Assembly (NCBI GenBank): GCA_000708835.1
Contig: DF237214.1
Span: 54,629 to 118,628 of the forward strand
Length of the DNA: 64,000 nucleotides
Reading direction: 5' to 3'
Origin: Klebsormidium nitens
Lineage: Eukaryota; Streptophyta; Klebsormidiophyceae; Klebsormidiales; Klebsormidiaceae
A model generated the notes under the pieces. That model was not told where the DNA came from. It worked only from the letters and a program-made list of their open reading frames with translations, and ran no database searches. Shown one piece after another: positions 34,901 through 47,000 of this stretch. Each line of letters starts with the position of its first letter. Position 1 is the stretch's first letter. A program made the position numbers and the translations under genes.

Positions 34901-37499
34901 CTCGTCCCGAAATTCCTGCAGGCACAGCTCCGCGAACAGCGGGAAAAGAGCTTCCTCGGCCTCGTTGGACGGCGCAGCCGTCCGGAGCCAGCGTCCGAGC
35001 TCGTCCGTACAGCCGTGCAGCACGAGCTTGCGGAAGCGGTCCGCAACGACGGGGAACAGCTCGTGGTTGACGTACAGCGCGAGGGCCTGGTCAGAAGCCC
35101 ACCTGAAGAGGATTACGATTCGTTGGAGTTTTGCAGATACTTAGACAACTCGTACTTCCTATTCGATGGGGGCTTGCGGAAGAGGTTCGCAATGACGGGA
35201 AACGACTCGTGGTTGACGTACAACGGGAGGGCCTGGTCGGAAGCCCACCTGAAGCGTATTATGGATTGTTAGAACTTTGCATGTACATTCGAAAATCGGG
35301 AGCGTTCGGGCTTTAAGTGAACTGTAGCCGGTGACTAAGCTCGTCCGTGCTTTCGTCAAAGGGAGCTTACAAAAGCAATCTGCAACAACGAGCAACAGCT
35401 CGTGGTTCACGTACAGCACAAGGGCCTGGTCGGAACACGCGTTGCAAAACTGTAAGTTCTCAAAATTTGAGAACTCGAAAAGGGACTGGAGATTTCGTGT
35501 GAACCGCAGCCAGTGAACGAACTTGGTTGATATGGATGGTGCCAGGGTCTGGTCGGAAGCCCACGTGGATAAGTTCTCTAGATTTTAGACTTCATGATCA
35601 GATATTTGACACAAAAAGTCTGTCTCAATAAATCGCAGCCAGTGACTGAGATCAATCGTGCGTTCGTGCTTCCGTGCTTCGCGGGACTTTCTGAAGAGAA
35701 AAATACTGCAAGAGCGAGTGGCCATGTGACCAGCACCCGACAAATCAGCTGTCCAACACGATGGAGCCCAGCGCTCACCCTCTCTCAATAAACCGGGTCA
35801 GAATCGCCTGCGCGTTCTCCTTGCCGCCATCCTTCCCGGGCATCAGTAGCGGCTGTGGCGTCTCGTCCTTCTCTTTTTCCAGCATCTCTGAATAGAGCGC
35901 CCTCGAGTCCGGCAATGGAGGCAGCTTCTTCTCCTTCTCCTCTCTTTTCGAAGCATCTTTTCGGCCCCGTTTCCTCTTTCTCTCGTCCCTCAATGTCTCT
36001 GGCGCCCTCCCGCCCGCCACCCTGATCAACCCATCCTCTGACACGACAGCCGTAGCTTCTGACTCTTCCTCAGACTCAGAGGACTCTCGGAAGCTTTCCA
36101 AAACTTCCGCGCGCGACCCGGAAGTTGCGTCCGACGAGAACGACCGCCCCTTCTTTTGCCCCTTCTTCAGGTTTGCATCGGGTTCGGCGGATGGCGTCTC
36201 CTTCGGCGGCAGCTTTCGTTTCTTCTTCGCAGGCTCAGACACGGCGGCCGCTTCTTCCTTCGAAGCCTCCGCTGCCTCACTAGCGCCCACCTTTTCCGAC
36301 CCCTTTTTCTTCGCCCTTTTAGCTTTAAAGTTCGCATCTGCCTCACGAATCATGTCCATCACTATCTTTGAACTGCTCCCGTCCAACCCCTTCTTCTTTT
36401 CCTTCCGACTTCTGCCCGTGGGCTCTTTCGCTGGCTCCGCAGTAACCCCTGGAGCTGCTTCAGCAACCGCCTCTCCATCTACTATCCCACTCACCCCCCC
36501 GCTCGATACTCCATTTACCCCCTGCCCTGGCTTTGCCCCTTGCTCTGGTTCCAAACTTACCCCCAGATATGGTTTCTCTCTAACCCCTTGGACTACCTCT
36601 GTACTACCCCCCCGGCCCCCTTTCGTACGTACCCCCTGCGCAGGTTCCCCACTAACCCCCTTTGCCTGACCCCCTTCTGACCCTTTCTTTCTGGCGAGCG
36701 CAGACTTCAGCTCCTTCCCCTCATCTCCCAGCGCCTGCGTCACACCCTTCGCAGATTTGCCACTGCGCCTCCCAGCTGACTTCTTCGAAGCCGCCGGCTC
36801 TAGTTCCCGGCTCGCCTCTTCCAAAACCTTCCGCACCCCGGCCGGCAGGCGCTGGCCCTTGGTCACACCACTTGCAGCAAAACCGTTACCAACGGTGTTG
36901 CCCGCCCCTTTCAGACTCGCCCGCGGACTCCTGAAGTTGTTTCCTCCGGTAGGGCCAGCATCACTCTCGCTAGATTTTTGACGGGCCCCTCTCGTTCCAC
37001 TATTTGCTGTGGCTTCTGACTCTACCAGCCCCTCGGACCATGTTTTACCAGACGCTTTCCTCGACGGTCGAGCTCCCAGACCTTCTCCAAACGACGTGCT
37101 CGCGTGGGCCCCTTCATCTCCCCCCAGAGTCCCCCGTTCACTTCCCCCCTCCTCAAATCTAACCAGCTTTCCCTTTTCCCCACCTTCGCCAGTGACTGTG
37201 GTCGCTTTAGTCTGCCCATACGCTGGCCTAAAGTAGTCCAGCTGTCTATCCACCGGGCTCAACACATTCGCAAACGGACGCATCCACGTGCGACCACCCG
37301 CCTCCTTTGAAACCGCCGACCCTTCTTCTGCTCTTGATCCCGGCCCCGAGTGCCTGTCCTTATCCTTTGCGTCTTGATGTTCTCCCCTGCTGCCACCCCC
37401 CAAAAAGCAACTGCCGATTGCATGGTTTCTAGCAAGGAAGCATTGCAGGGACGGCCGCTGATGGAGGGCGCCCCGCCGACAAGAGCTCACAAGGGCCAT
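28994..37499 (-). CDS. SUV3: SUV3-like mitochondrial ATP-dependent RNA helicase
   Basis: DExH-type RNA helicase; SUV3 proteins unwind RNA for organellar RNA turnover. Ten exons: 37499-35779, 35102-34845, 34187-34043, 33749-33597, 32908-32642, 31812-31579, 31049-30835, 30550-30490, 29984-29778 and 29263-28994 (TAG). All phases agree; the total is 3531 nt, 1176 aa. Motifs: GPTNSGKT (676-683), DEIQ (756-759), [28 protein letters not shown] and QIAGRAGRR (from 929). The C-terminal SUV3 segment has [14 protein letters not shown]. The start ([18 protein letters not shown]) looks like a mitochondrial presequence in good Kozak context. The first exon adds about 570 residues of Lys/Glu/Ser-rich low complexity before the helicase; SUV3 proteins are usually about 570-790 aa, so this one is unusually long. 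The neighbouring IleRS gene is divergent. Introns carry decayed exon copies. Confidence 0.93.
31880..32060 (-). repeat. Two decayed copies of the 5' edge of SUV3 exon 6
   Basis: The functional acceptor edge is at 31812. Copies of the edge, including CTCCAG and part of the DEIEARGK-coding sequence, occur with edges at 31916 and 32037 (spacing 104 and 121 bp). Both lie upstream in transcription, inside the preceding intron. Confidence 0.8.
33085..33160 (-). repeat. Decayed copy of the 5' edge of SUV3 exon 5
   Basis: It repeats the first ~65 bases of exon 5 (encoding [20 protein letters not shown]) almost unchanged. The edge is at 33148 against 32908 for the used exon (240 bp). The acceptor CTGCAG has changed to CCGGCAG, and the reading diverges after LQAKE. 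Confidence 0.9.
34545..34780 (-). repeat. Two decayed copies of the 3' edge of SUV3 exon 2
   Basis: The used donor edge is at 34845. Copies carrying the code for [16 protein letters not shown]-like sequence plus a donor have edges at 34705 (gtaaat) and 34550 (gtgagg), spacing 140 and 155 bp. Both lie downstream in transcription, inside the next intron. Confidence 0.9.
35165..35575 (-). repeat. Three decayed copies of the 5' edge of SUV3 exon 2
   Basis: The used acceptor edge is at 35102. Copies of the [18 protein letters not shown]-coding edge occur with edges at 35248, about 35430 and about 35564, all upstream in transcription. The nearest copy still reads [18 protein letters not shown]. 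The farthest is strongly decayed. Confidence 0.88.
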
Positions 37500-38094
37500 C
37501 GCAGCGCTGGACCGAGCAACTCCTCACATGGGACCAGGTTTAAAAGGGCGCCATGAAACAGATACCACCTGGAGAATTTGGAAAAGCTAGCTCAAGTGCC
37601 CTGGAGACAATGACTGTGGTGCGGAGCCGCTCAAGCCCAAGGCACAAGAACGAGGTCTTCCATGACTCATGAGTTGTCCAGAGCTTGCATGAGGACTCGA
37701 GACGTGAAGCTGGCGCAACCAAGTGCCGCATTCTTGTGAAACGGACACGCTTCAGCGCGCGGAAAGAAGCTGGCAACCGCCTGGTCCAGAAAGAGTACCT
37801 TCGTTGCGGCGCGAAGGCTAGCTGAACAATCTGCGCATCCTGTGGGTGTTGAGCAGCCACGCGACGACGTTCACTGACTACTACTTGCGTCAGTGTCAGC
37901 TAGGGCCAATTTCCGGCCCATTCACTGTCAGTAGGGGCGCATTGTGCTCATTGGATCAGCATTGTTCGTTGTTGAGAGCGCTCACCACCAACATTTTGGA
38001 CAATGGCACCATGAACGAGCAGGGCTAGGGTAATGCAGTAAAGGACAGCTTGAAAGGGCCAGCGACAAGTTAGCAAGGAACGTGTACAGTCAGC
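37500..38094. promoter_or_regulatory. Shared divergent promoter region of SUV3 and IleRS
   Basis: 595 bp separate the two start codons of the head-to-head genes. Both proteins appear organelle-targeted, so co-regulation from a bidirectional promoter is plausible (inference). I see no clear TATA box close to either gene. Confidence 0.5.
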
Positions 38095-41000
38095 ATGGCG
38101 GCTGTCCGGAGCATGTCCGCTGCCACCTGTCGCGCTGCGATTCCCTGCGCTGTTGCTGCAAAGGGCGCTGCAAGAGCAAGGGCGCAGTTTTCGCTTGGAA
38201 CTGCCTGCCCTGTCCAGGTGCGTCTTGGATCTCTGCCCACAACATGGGTTTATCGCACGGTGCTGAAGCACCGTTAGTAACAGAAATGCTTGATGATTTC
38301 CATTTTATTGACTCACTTCAGTTAAGCTAGGAACCTGCTCTTATTGCAGTGCGGCTGATGCTTGACCACTGCCTCATCGAGAAAGTATTGGGGTTGCCGG
38401 TAGACAATGAACAAATGCACCGCCCGCTTTGCAGAATCGCTGGCAGGGTTTCAATGTTGGGCAAACTAACACTTAAAAAGCTGGATGTGTTCGAAGGAGC
38501 TGTCTTGACGTTTCTGCCATACACTTTGACCGGAAGCTCTCGTTCCTGTCCCCGGCCCTTTACCACCACAAGCACACCAATGACTGATATCATGCTCGAC
38601 TTTGGGAAGTTCTGGCTTTTCAGCTGCCCCTGAGCCGCTCCGTTTCTCGAAACTGCGGTGCCTCCACAAACGAGTTGCGAAACGAGTTGCGGAACGATTT
38701 TATGCTTCACTTTTAGAACCTTTGGGTTTCCCTGCTCCTGGGGCCTAAGCAGCCTCTTGGTTTCCACAGGCTTCGGCGCCTCTGAAAATGAGTGGCCGGT
38801 TCGCGCTCTCTGCCAGCTGCGCCCAGTTGCGCAACTGTGCGGCTCGGTCAGCCGCTAACTTGAGCTGGTCAAGGGCAATGACGGGAGGGTTAAGCCTAAC
38901 CCCGTTTGAAAACGAGAAGCCAAAGAGGGGCCACCACCGGCGGCAGAATGTCGAGGCTGCTGCCAAGAACGGAAAGGGTGAGGTTCACTTAAACATTATT
39001 GACTGGTGCGATGCTCTGGCTGACGGTCCACTGCAAGTCGGGAGGAATGATCGGAATTTGTTAGCCTGCCACCACCATGACTAGGTCGTACTTCGCGGCA
39101 GGGGAGTGAAGTATGTCATCAATGTGCTCTGGTTGCGAGGGCTGACTGTTGCTTTGTGTTTCTGAGAGCAATGTGTGATAGAGAGCCATGTACTTGTTGC
39201 TTTGCCACTCACTTGTGAGTACTCTCAACTATTATCTGGCTGCTCCTTTTGAACTTACCTGGTTATCTTGGTCCAGACAAGGACTTTTGTGGTCCTAATC
39301 AGGCGCTTATATCTCCTCAGAATAGTGCAGAACTTCGCAAACGACCTCTCATTTCAGTCGTTGATCAGCAAACTTTGATGTCTTGCCTGTCCAAGCCTTT
39401 TCTTTCTGGTCACCCGTGAACTCATTGCCCACAATGAATGACGTTTTGTCAAGCTCAACCACTCCCTTTCTTCTAAAGGAGACCCAGTCCAGTATTGTAG
39501 ATTTCTAGTAACTAGCAGGGTGCCTTTTAACATCACAGGCGATGTCGGCGAGGGCAAGTACAAGGACTCGGTGAACCTTCCGGCGACCAAGTTCGACATG
39601 CGCGCCAACAGCGTGGTTCGAGAGCCGCAGATCCAAAAGCTGTGGGAAGAAAAGAAAGTGGAGGAGCGCCTATTTGAGCGCAGCGGGGGGGAGCCGTTTG
39701 TGCTGCACGACGGCCCCCCGTATGCGAACGGGGACCTCCACATTGGACATGCGCTGAACAAGATTTTGAAGGATATCATCAACCGGTATCATGTAAGAGA
39801 ACACTATTTCCAACGAAAACGAACCTACGATGGGGGACTTGTACCTTTGCAACCTCTATGAAACCCGAAGTTGGGTTCGCTGATTTGCAGGGATGTAATG
39901 ATGTAGAAGTTTGTAGAGTCGAGATCGTTCGTATGTCTTGAGCTTTGCCAAGGGACTCGCCCGAGAAGAAGCCGTCGTTACTCGAATCACCATCATGGAG
40001 CTCCTTTGCACACTCAGTTTCGAAGTGTCGAGTCTATGAAAGCAAACGTTGGTCAGCAGCGTTTGCAACATTTGCCGGTGTCAGGACTCCCCTCATCGGG
40101 TCCGCTGAGAGATTGATCTTAGCGACCGCTTGGCTGACGAGTTCGGAAGAGAGTTTTTCTGGTTTGTAGCCATTCTCAGCTCCTGGGCTTGCTGCATATG
40201 CTATTGAGAAGCGGCTGCACATTTGCATTCGGAGTCAAGCAGACGAGAGTGCTTGACTCTGAGTCCAGCGCACCTTCTCTCTGCAGATCTTGCAAGGGCG
40301 CAAAGTGAAGTTCGTCCCGGGATGGGATTGCCACGGCCTCCCAATCGAGCTGAAAGGTAGGCCGCTGCCTTTGTACGTTCTTGGTCCAGTGCTTTGCATC
40401 TTGAAATTGGCCACATGAGAATAAAAGGAATCAGACTGTGAAGATTGTCTTTGTTTAGCTTCGCCTCTACGCTGCGCTTTCTCTTCTCGTTCGGATGTGC
40501 AAAGAGTGTCGACTTACCCGAGGAGACAGGAATCGAAAGGGAGCGGATTGACCTGCTGTGATCTATGTCAACCGATGACAGTGCTGGTATGTGAGGAACT
40601 GGCACGTCAAGTATTCTCCAAACATCTGTGCGGTTCGATTGTGTTGACGTCCGCTCACACGTGTTCGTGCTCACTTTTGCCCTCATCTCTTCTGATTTCC
40701 TAAGCTTTTCGTTCAACTTCCTCGAACCTGCGATCACTTATCATGCCCGATGGCGGTGTAGGTTCCCTCATTCCGTGGTCTTTGCCTTTGATTAAGTGTC
40801 AAGTTACCATCAAGTAAGCCAGATAGGCTAACAGCTGGATCGACAGATCTAAAGCTGACATGCTCACGCGTTAAGTTTCCACTTGAAAGCCCCAAACCAG
40901 GTCCATCCACTCCGAGAAGGTTACCTCATCTTAACTTTCCCTTAAAAAGGAAAAGAAAAGAATTTCAAACGAATTGAAGAAATGATCAGAAAACAGGGTT

Positions 41001-44000
41001 TTCACTAATCACATGCCCGTGCGCGGTGCAGTGTTGCAGTCGATGACCGCCGACCAGCGCAAGGAGCTGACGCCCATCAAGCTGCGCAAGAAGGCGGCGC
41101 AGTTTGCGGTCAAGACGGTGGACGCACAGCGGGAACAATTCAAGGTGGGCGCCCGGGACCAAATTGGGGCGATCAAATGCCTCTGTTGTGCGCTCAGTTG
41201 ATGTTGGAGCGCTATTCGAGCGGCCTGCTGGTTTTGGATCGGAAGGGAAGCTCAAAAGTTAGGCGAAGTTAGCTGTAGCTATATTTTATCTGGCTGAGAA
41301 AAAATGACCGAGATTGTTTTGGCTTCTCGAGTCTTCTTGAAGCGGGAGCTTGGTCGAAAAGCGCCGTCGATGCATTTGAGCGGGGTGAAAATCGGTCCGG
41401 AACGTTGTCTCAGCCACGGCGTCAGTGACAAAGTCGGTTTTAAAAACCTCAGATTCCTAACAAATTGTTTTTAGAAGCGCAGGCCGTTGCACAAGTGCGG
41501 ACGTTTCCGACAAAAAAACGTTTTTCACAGGGCAATGCCGTCAATAAAGTGGTTGACTGCTTATACTAACTCTTTTTGCACGCCAAACACAAGCCCCGCT
41601 CTGGCTTGTCGAGCCAGTGCATTCGAGCTTGCAACTTTGCGTCCCTTGGCAATTTTATCGTTGCTCTAACGTTCGCCCGACCGGTGTCGTTTTTTGAGAT
41701 GCTGTCTTCCGACCTTCCTCGCAGCGCTACGGAATTTGGGGCGACTGGGACCACCCGTACTTGACACTGAAGCCCGAGTACGAGGCTGCCCAAATAGGCG
41801 TGTTTGGGAAGATGGTGTTAAACGGCCACATCTACCGGGGGAAGAAGCCGGTGCACTGGAGCCCCAGCTCACAGACGGCGCTGGCAGAGGCGGAACTAGA
41901 GGTGAGGCGTCCGATTGTGGACTCAGCACGTGTCGCGCGTCCGATCGACCACTGCTCTTTGTGTGCCCTATCTCAAGCCCGGCAAAGGGAGATTTTCAGA
42001 GATCAAGTTGTTTGAAAAAAGTTTTGGCGTTTAGCGAAGCTTTCGCCTATGGTCGTTCGTTTCGTTAGCCAGGGGTCGCGCCTCATCAGAACCGCTCCGC
42101 TCCAGTACCTCAAAAGATGGAGGGCAACCCGGAACGAAAAGCTAGACGGAGTATTACGACCGAAGAACGAGCCTGAGCTCATCGTCTCGCTGTGCAGTAC
42201 CCCGAGGGCCACGTGTCCAAGAGTATCTACGTGGCCTTCCCGCTGACGTCATTTAGCGACAAGTTCCCAAAGGAGCTGAAGGCCCTGCAGGGCGAAGTGT
42301 CACTCGCGATCTGGACCACCACGCCCTGGACCATGCCCGGAAACGCAGGTGGGCTGTGAAAGCTTTGCTTTTACGGGGCCTTTCGGATATTGGGTGTTAA
42401 AAGTTGGTGCCCAAGTGATCCTGTCATCGCCTTCGACTTCTCTTCTCCGGATTTTAACTCGGGATCTTGCTATTTGCGAGGGTTAGAGGATGTCGCTCAA
42501 AGACCATGCGCTGCACCGCGGAGTCAAAGCTTCGTACCTTTGCTCGCCATTTAGTCAGTACTCGTTTCGCACAAAATTTTGGGGTCTTCGCGAGTTCAAA
42601 CGGCGCCGAATAAACGGTTCAACCACTTACTTCTTCTGCAGCCGTGGCCGTGAATGGGGAACTAGACTACGCCATAGTAGAGCTGCAGCCTGCAGAGGAG
42701 ACCGTCTCTGAAAGCGCGTCGGAGGGCACGCCAGCAGACGAGCCGGAACAGAAGAAGAAAAAGGGCAGCGCACCGCCAAAGTCTTCCCCAGGCAGTGCTC
42801 TACAAAGGTAAGTGCTGTTCTCTGGTAATGAGCAATCGTTGTGTTCTTGGGAAGTTATCTGCCAGGACGCTGAATTGAGAGCAGCCAAGTACGAGAGCAA
42901 GTGCTGTCGAATCTGGATCGATTCGGATCGCCTTAAAGTTGACAGGAGATTTTCAAAATAGGCCGTGAGCGCAACGCAGATTAAGAACCTCTGTTAAAAT
43001 CTTTGAGTTGATTTGTGAGTCTGAGGCTTTTGAGTGGACAGCATAGCCGCGTAGCCAACGGTTATCGTATAGCCACCGAAGCAGCGGAGCATGTACCGGA
43101 GCAGACACGCAAAAGGGCAAACAAAACTTATCTTCTGCAGCTTTTTCAATCTTCGTGCTTGTGAAGAACCTTGTTCCCCCTTTCAGATCCGTGGGGGGGG
43201 TCGGAAGGGCGAGCTGAGAAGCCAATGTATGTAACACAGTGATGGGGAACAAAGAACGTCAGCTTTCCAGGTCGACCCCAGATGAGGAAAATCTTCCTAA
43301 GAAAGTGAACATCCCCTGTCTGCAGCTCAAAACACCTAGTGGTTGCTAAGGACCTCGTTCCCACCCTCGAGTCAAAATGGGGCGTGAAACTTACCGTAAA
43401 AGGCGAGGTGAAGGGCGCGCAACTAGAGGGGAGCGCTTATCGGCACCCGCTGTTCGAGCGCGAGAGCCCGGTGGTTATCGGAGGCGACTACATCACGACC
43501 GAGTCGGGGACGGGGCTTGTTCACACCGCTCCAGGACACGGGCAAGAGGTGAGCGTGAATGGAGCACAGCGAACACAACCCACGCTTTATCTTCGATCTC
43601 AAAATCAAGTCTGGGTTTGGTTGCCGCTTGTAACTTTGGTTATGTCTTGTTTACTCCCTGTTCCGGTTCTCTGTCCTAATCTTATCTAGCACGACTTGAT
43701 GTACCGTATTTTCGTTCTCATGTTTTCAGGTATTCATGTTTTGAGTCTTCTCTACCCGTTTCTCCAAAAACCCCTGCCACTCAAGCCTGACTTTTCTCCC
43801 TGCTGACGTCAGGACTACGTCACGGGCCTCAAGTACGACCTCCCCCTGCTGTCGCCTGTGAACGACCGGGGTGATTTCACCGAGGAGGCCGGAAAGTTCC
43901 AGGGGCTCAACGTTTTGGGCGACGGAAACACGGCGATCGTTTCGGCGCTCGACGAGGCGCAGGCGCTACTGCTGGAGGAGGCGTATTCACACAAGTACCC

Positions 44001-47000
44001 CTACGACTGGCGGACCAAGAAGCCGACGATCTTCAGGGCGACCGAGCAGTGGTGAGAATAAGGCGCGGATGACACGGGAAGGGAGCGCTGGCGCCCTGAG
44101 AGAAAGAGGTTATCTTGTTCGGGTAGTCTTGGCGTGAGATCATCGACGAAGCATGCAAAGTGAACCTATTTCAAAGCAGTTTTGCCTTTTCCTGATACCT
44201 GGTACCACCTGTACGGGTAGGCCTCTAATAGTAGGTTCAAGCAAGCAGCAGTCGATGCCTTCTCCATGGTTGATTGGTTTTGAGAGTTGGGTAAAATCAC
44301 GCAATTGTAGTTCGAATCTTCTGACCCTTTTGAAAGTTGTCAGATTCCTGGGTTTGGTTTTCGTCCGGGCAGGCTTGCTTCGGTGAGTGGGTTCACAAGC
44401 AGCCCTCAACGTCAGCTCTACCGTCGATTGGATTCCCGAGGTGGGGCAGGACCGTATCACGCCAATCCATGTGACCTACCTTTAGTTGTCAATTTCTGGA
44501 CATTACGCATCCTTCTGTGCAGGTTTGCCTCTGTCACCGGGTTCAAGCAAGCAGCTCTCGACGCCATCTCTACAGTTGAATGGATCCCCCAAGTCGGGCA
44601 GAACCACAACCCCACATTACATAAACGTGTCCTTTTTGAAGGCCGTTGAAATACCAAGGTTGCTTTCCCTCCGTGCAGGTTCGCCTCTGTTACCGGATTC
44701 AAACAAGCAGCTCTCGACGCCATCTCCACTGAGAGTGGATTCCCCAGGTCGGGCAGAACGGCATGATTGCAGACTGTAATCGTCGACTAGTGGACTCAAA
44801 GTCGCGTCAAAAGCTCGGCACTGATATTCTCCCGCGCAGGTTTGCTTCGGTGACCGGAGTCAAGCAAGCGTGCTCGATGCCATTGCCGCCGTCAACAAAT
44901 CTCCGCAGGTCGGGCAAAACACCCTTTGCGACTGAGATTGTCAAAAGCTTAAGCCTGCGCTTCCTCCGTGCAGGTTTGCCTCTGTAACCGGTTTCAAACA
45001 AGCAGCTCTCGATGCCATCTCTACTGTTGAGTGGATTCCCCAAGTCGGGCAGAACCGAATCACGGCCATGACGGTGGGGCGATCCGATTGGTGCATCTCG
45101 CGGCAACGCAACTGGGGCGTGCCGATCCCCGTGTTCTACGACAAGGAGTCGGGCGAGCCGCTGATGACGGAGGAGACGATCGCGCACGTGCAAGGTGGGG
45201 GGTGACGTCAGCAGGGTCGTGACGTCATGGTTCCTGGTCCAGCTGGCTAAGCACGTTGTTGTGTTGCTTCCAAAAGGTGCCTTTGGTTGTTGAGAAACTC
45301 TCATAAAGCGCGCTGCACGAAAGGCCGAGCTTTGGGGGCTAACAATTGAGCATAATCAGGAGAGGGCCAACGAAGTGCTCCAACATTCTGAGCTTACAAT
45401 CGAATTCGACATCCGGAAGAGGCTTGCCTCTTGGGCTTTACGAAAAACGAGCAGAACCTGTTGAATACATATACAGTTGAGAACATCAAACAATGCAGAC
45501 GAATGATACGCATTCTGGCCTCCGCAGGTATTGTCCGGGAGAAAGGTACAGACGCGTGGTTCTACATGGAGGTTGCGGACCTGCTTCCGGACGGGCATAA
45601 GGCGGATGCGGACAAGTACCGCAAGGGCACGGACACTATGGACGTCTGGTTCGATTCCGGTGAGTGCAGCCAGCGGAATCGATTTGTCCTCTTCAAATGA
45701 AGAGACTCCTACTCGCATGTTTCGATGTATCGAGACTGTGAGCCACTATGACTTGATTGATGTTTAACGATTTTTGCCGCATGTAAGTTGTTGCTTAACA
45801 GCACAAGTGCAATCCTCTCGATTCTGGATGACACGCTCTTTTGCTTGGACCAGGTGGAGCAATGCTTGACTCGCACTTATCGTTCGGCCCTCACGCCCTC
45901 ACTCGAACAACAACGCTTGTGCACGATTGGTAATCTGTTGCCATTACTAAGTTCCCGCTTTGAGGCCTCGAGTTTTAGCCGCCGACACTCTGCCAAAAAT
46001 ACTTCCTCTTTTAAAACTGAAGCAGGCACAACGTACTCTGCAAAACTCATTAACGAGTTCTGGCAATTTATCACAGGGTTTGAGGGCCTTTCTCGACGTT
46101 TCTACTGGTTTGCGAGAGAAGTTGTTTCTGCTAAGGAGCAGAGCGACACTTACTGCCGGATTTCTTTTGCAGGCTCGTCTTGGTCGGGCGTCGTGGACAG
46201 TCGCGACGGCCTGCGACTTCCGTCCGATCTAGTTCTCGAGGGGAGCGACCAGCACCGGGGATGGTTCCAGTCCAGCCTGCTCACCAGCGTAGCCAGCACG
46301 GGGCAGGCGCCGTATAAGTCGGTAAGCTTCCATATAAGCGCTCCCCTCTTCCGGGTAGTTCCTCAGTTTCTTCTCAATTCAGTCCGCTCACCAGCGTGGC
46401 CAGCACGGGGCAGGCGCCGTACAAGTCGGTGAGCTTCAGTATATTCCGACTTTCATTTCTTCTTCCCGCGAATATTCTCTGAGCGTTTCTTGTTGTGTTC
46501 TGCTCATTAGCGTGGCCAGCACGTGGCAGGGGCCATATAAGTCGGTGAGCCTCTCATAAGCGCTCCAGCTTCCTCGCCTGTTCTGTGGGACAGCCTGCAA
46601 AACGCTGCAGGCGCCGTATAAGTCGGTGAGTGTACATGAGCGCGGATCTCCTTTGGGCACTTTTTGGATTGCTTCTTAGGCCAGCCGGTTTACTAGCGTG
46701 GCCTAGCGCACGCTAGGCGACCGTATAGAAGGTTAGCAATCGACCATACGCCTCTTTGCTTCACCATCCAACCCGCTTGGCCTATGAGTGCTGGCGTGAA
46801 CGAGCCTCATCTTACCGCTTGAATGTTGACGGTTAAAGCTTGCATACTCGTGTAGCTTATGTCTTATTTATCTGGCCAGTGAAGTATGCGGAGGCTGCGA
46901 TCAATCTGCGAACCGACGTTGTGTACCCTTTCCGTCGTTACGGCTTCCGATCGCTTTCGAACTCTTGGATCCTGCCTGCCTAATCCCTCCCAAGTTTTCA

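Noticed and set aside
44140-45304. Arrays considered as CRISPR or satellite repeats
   Set aside because: The repeated unit is an exon edge plus intron of the host gene, with gradual decay and no spacer logic.
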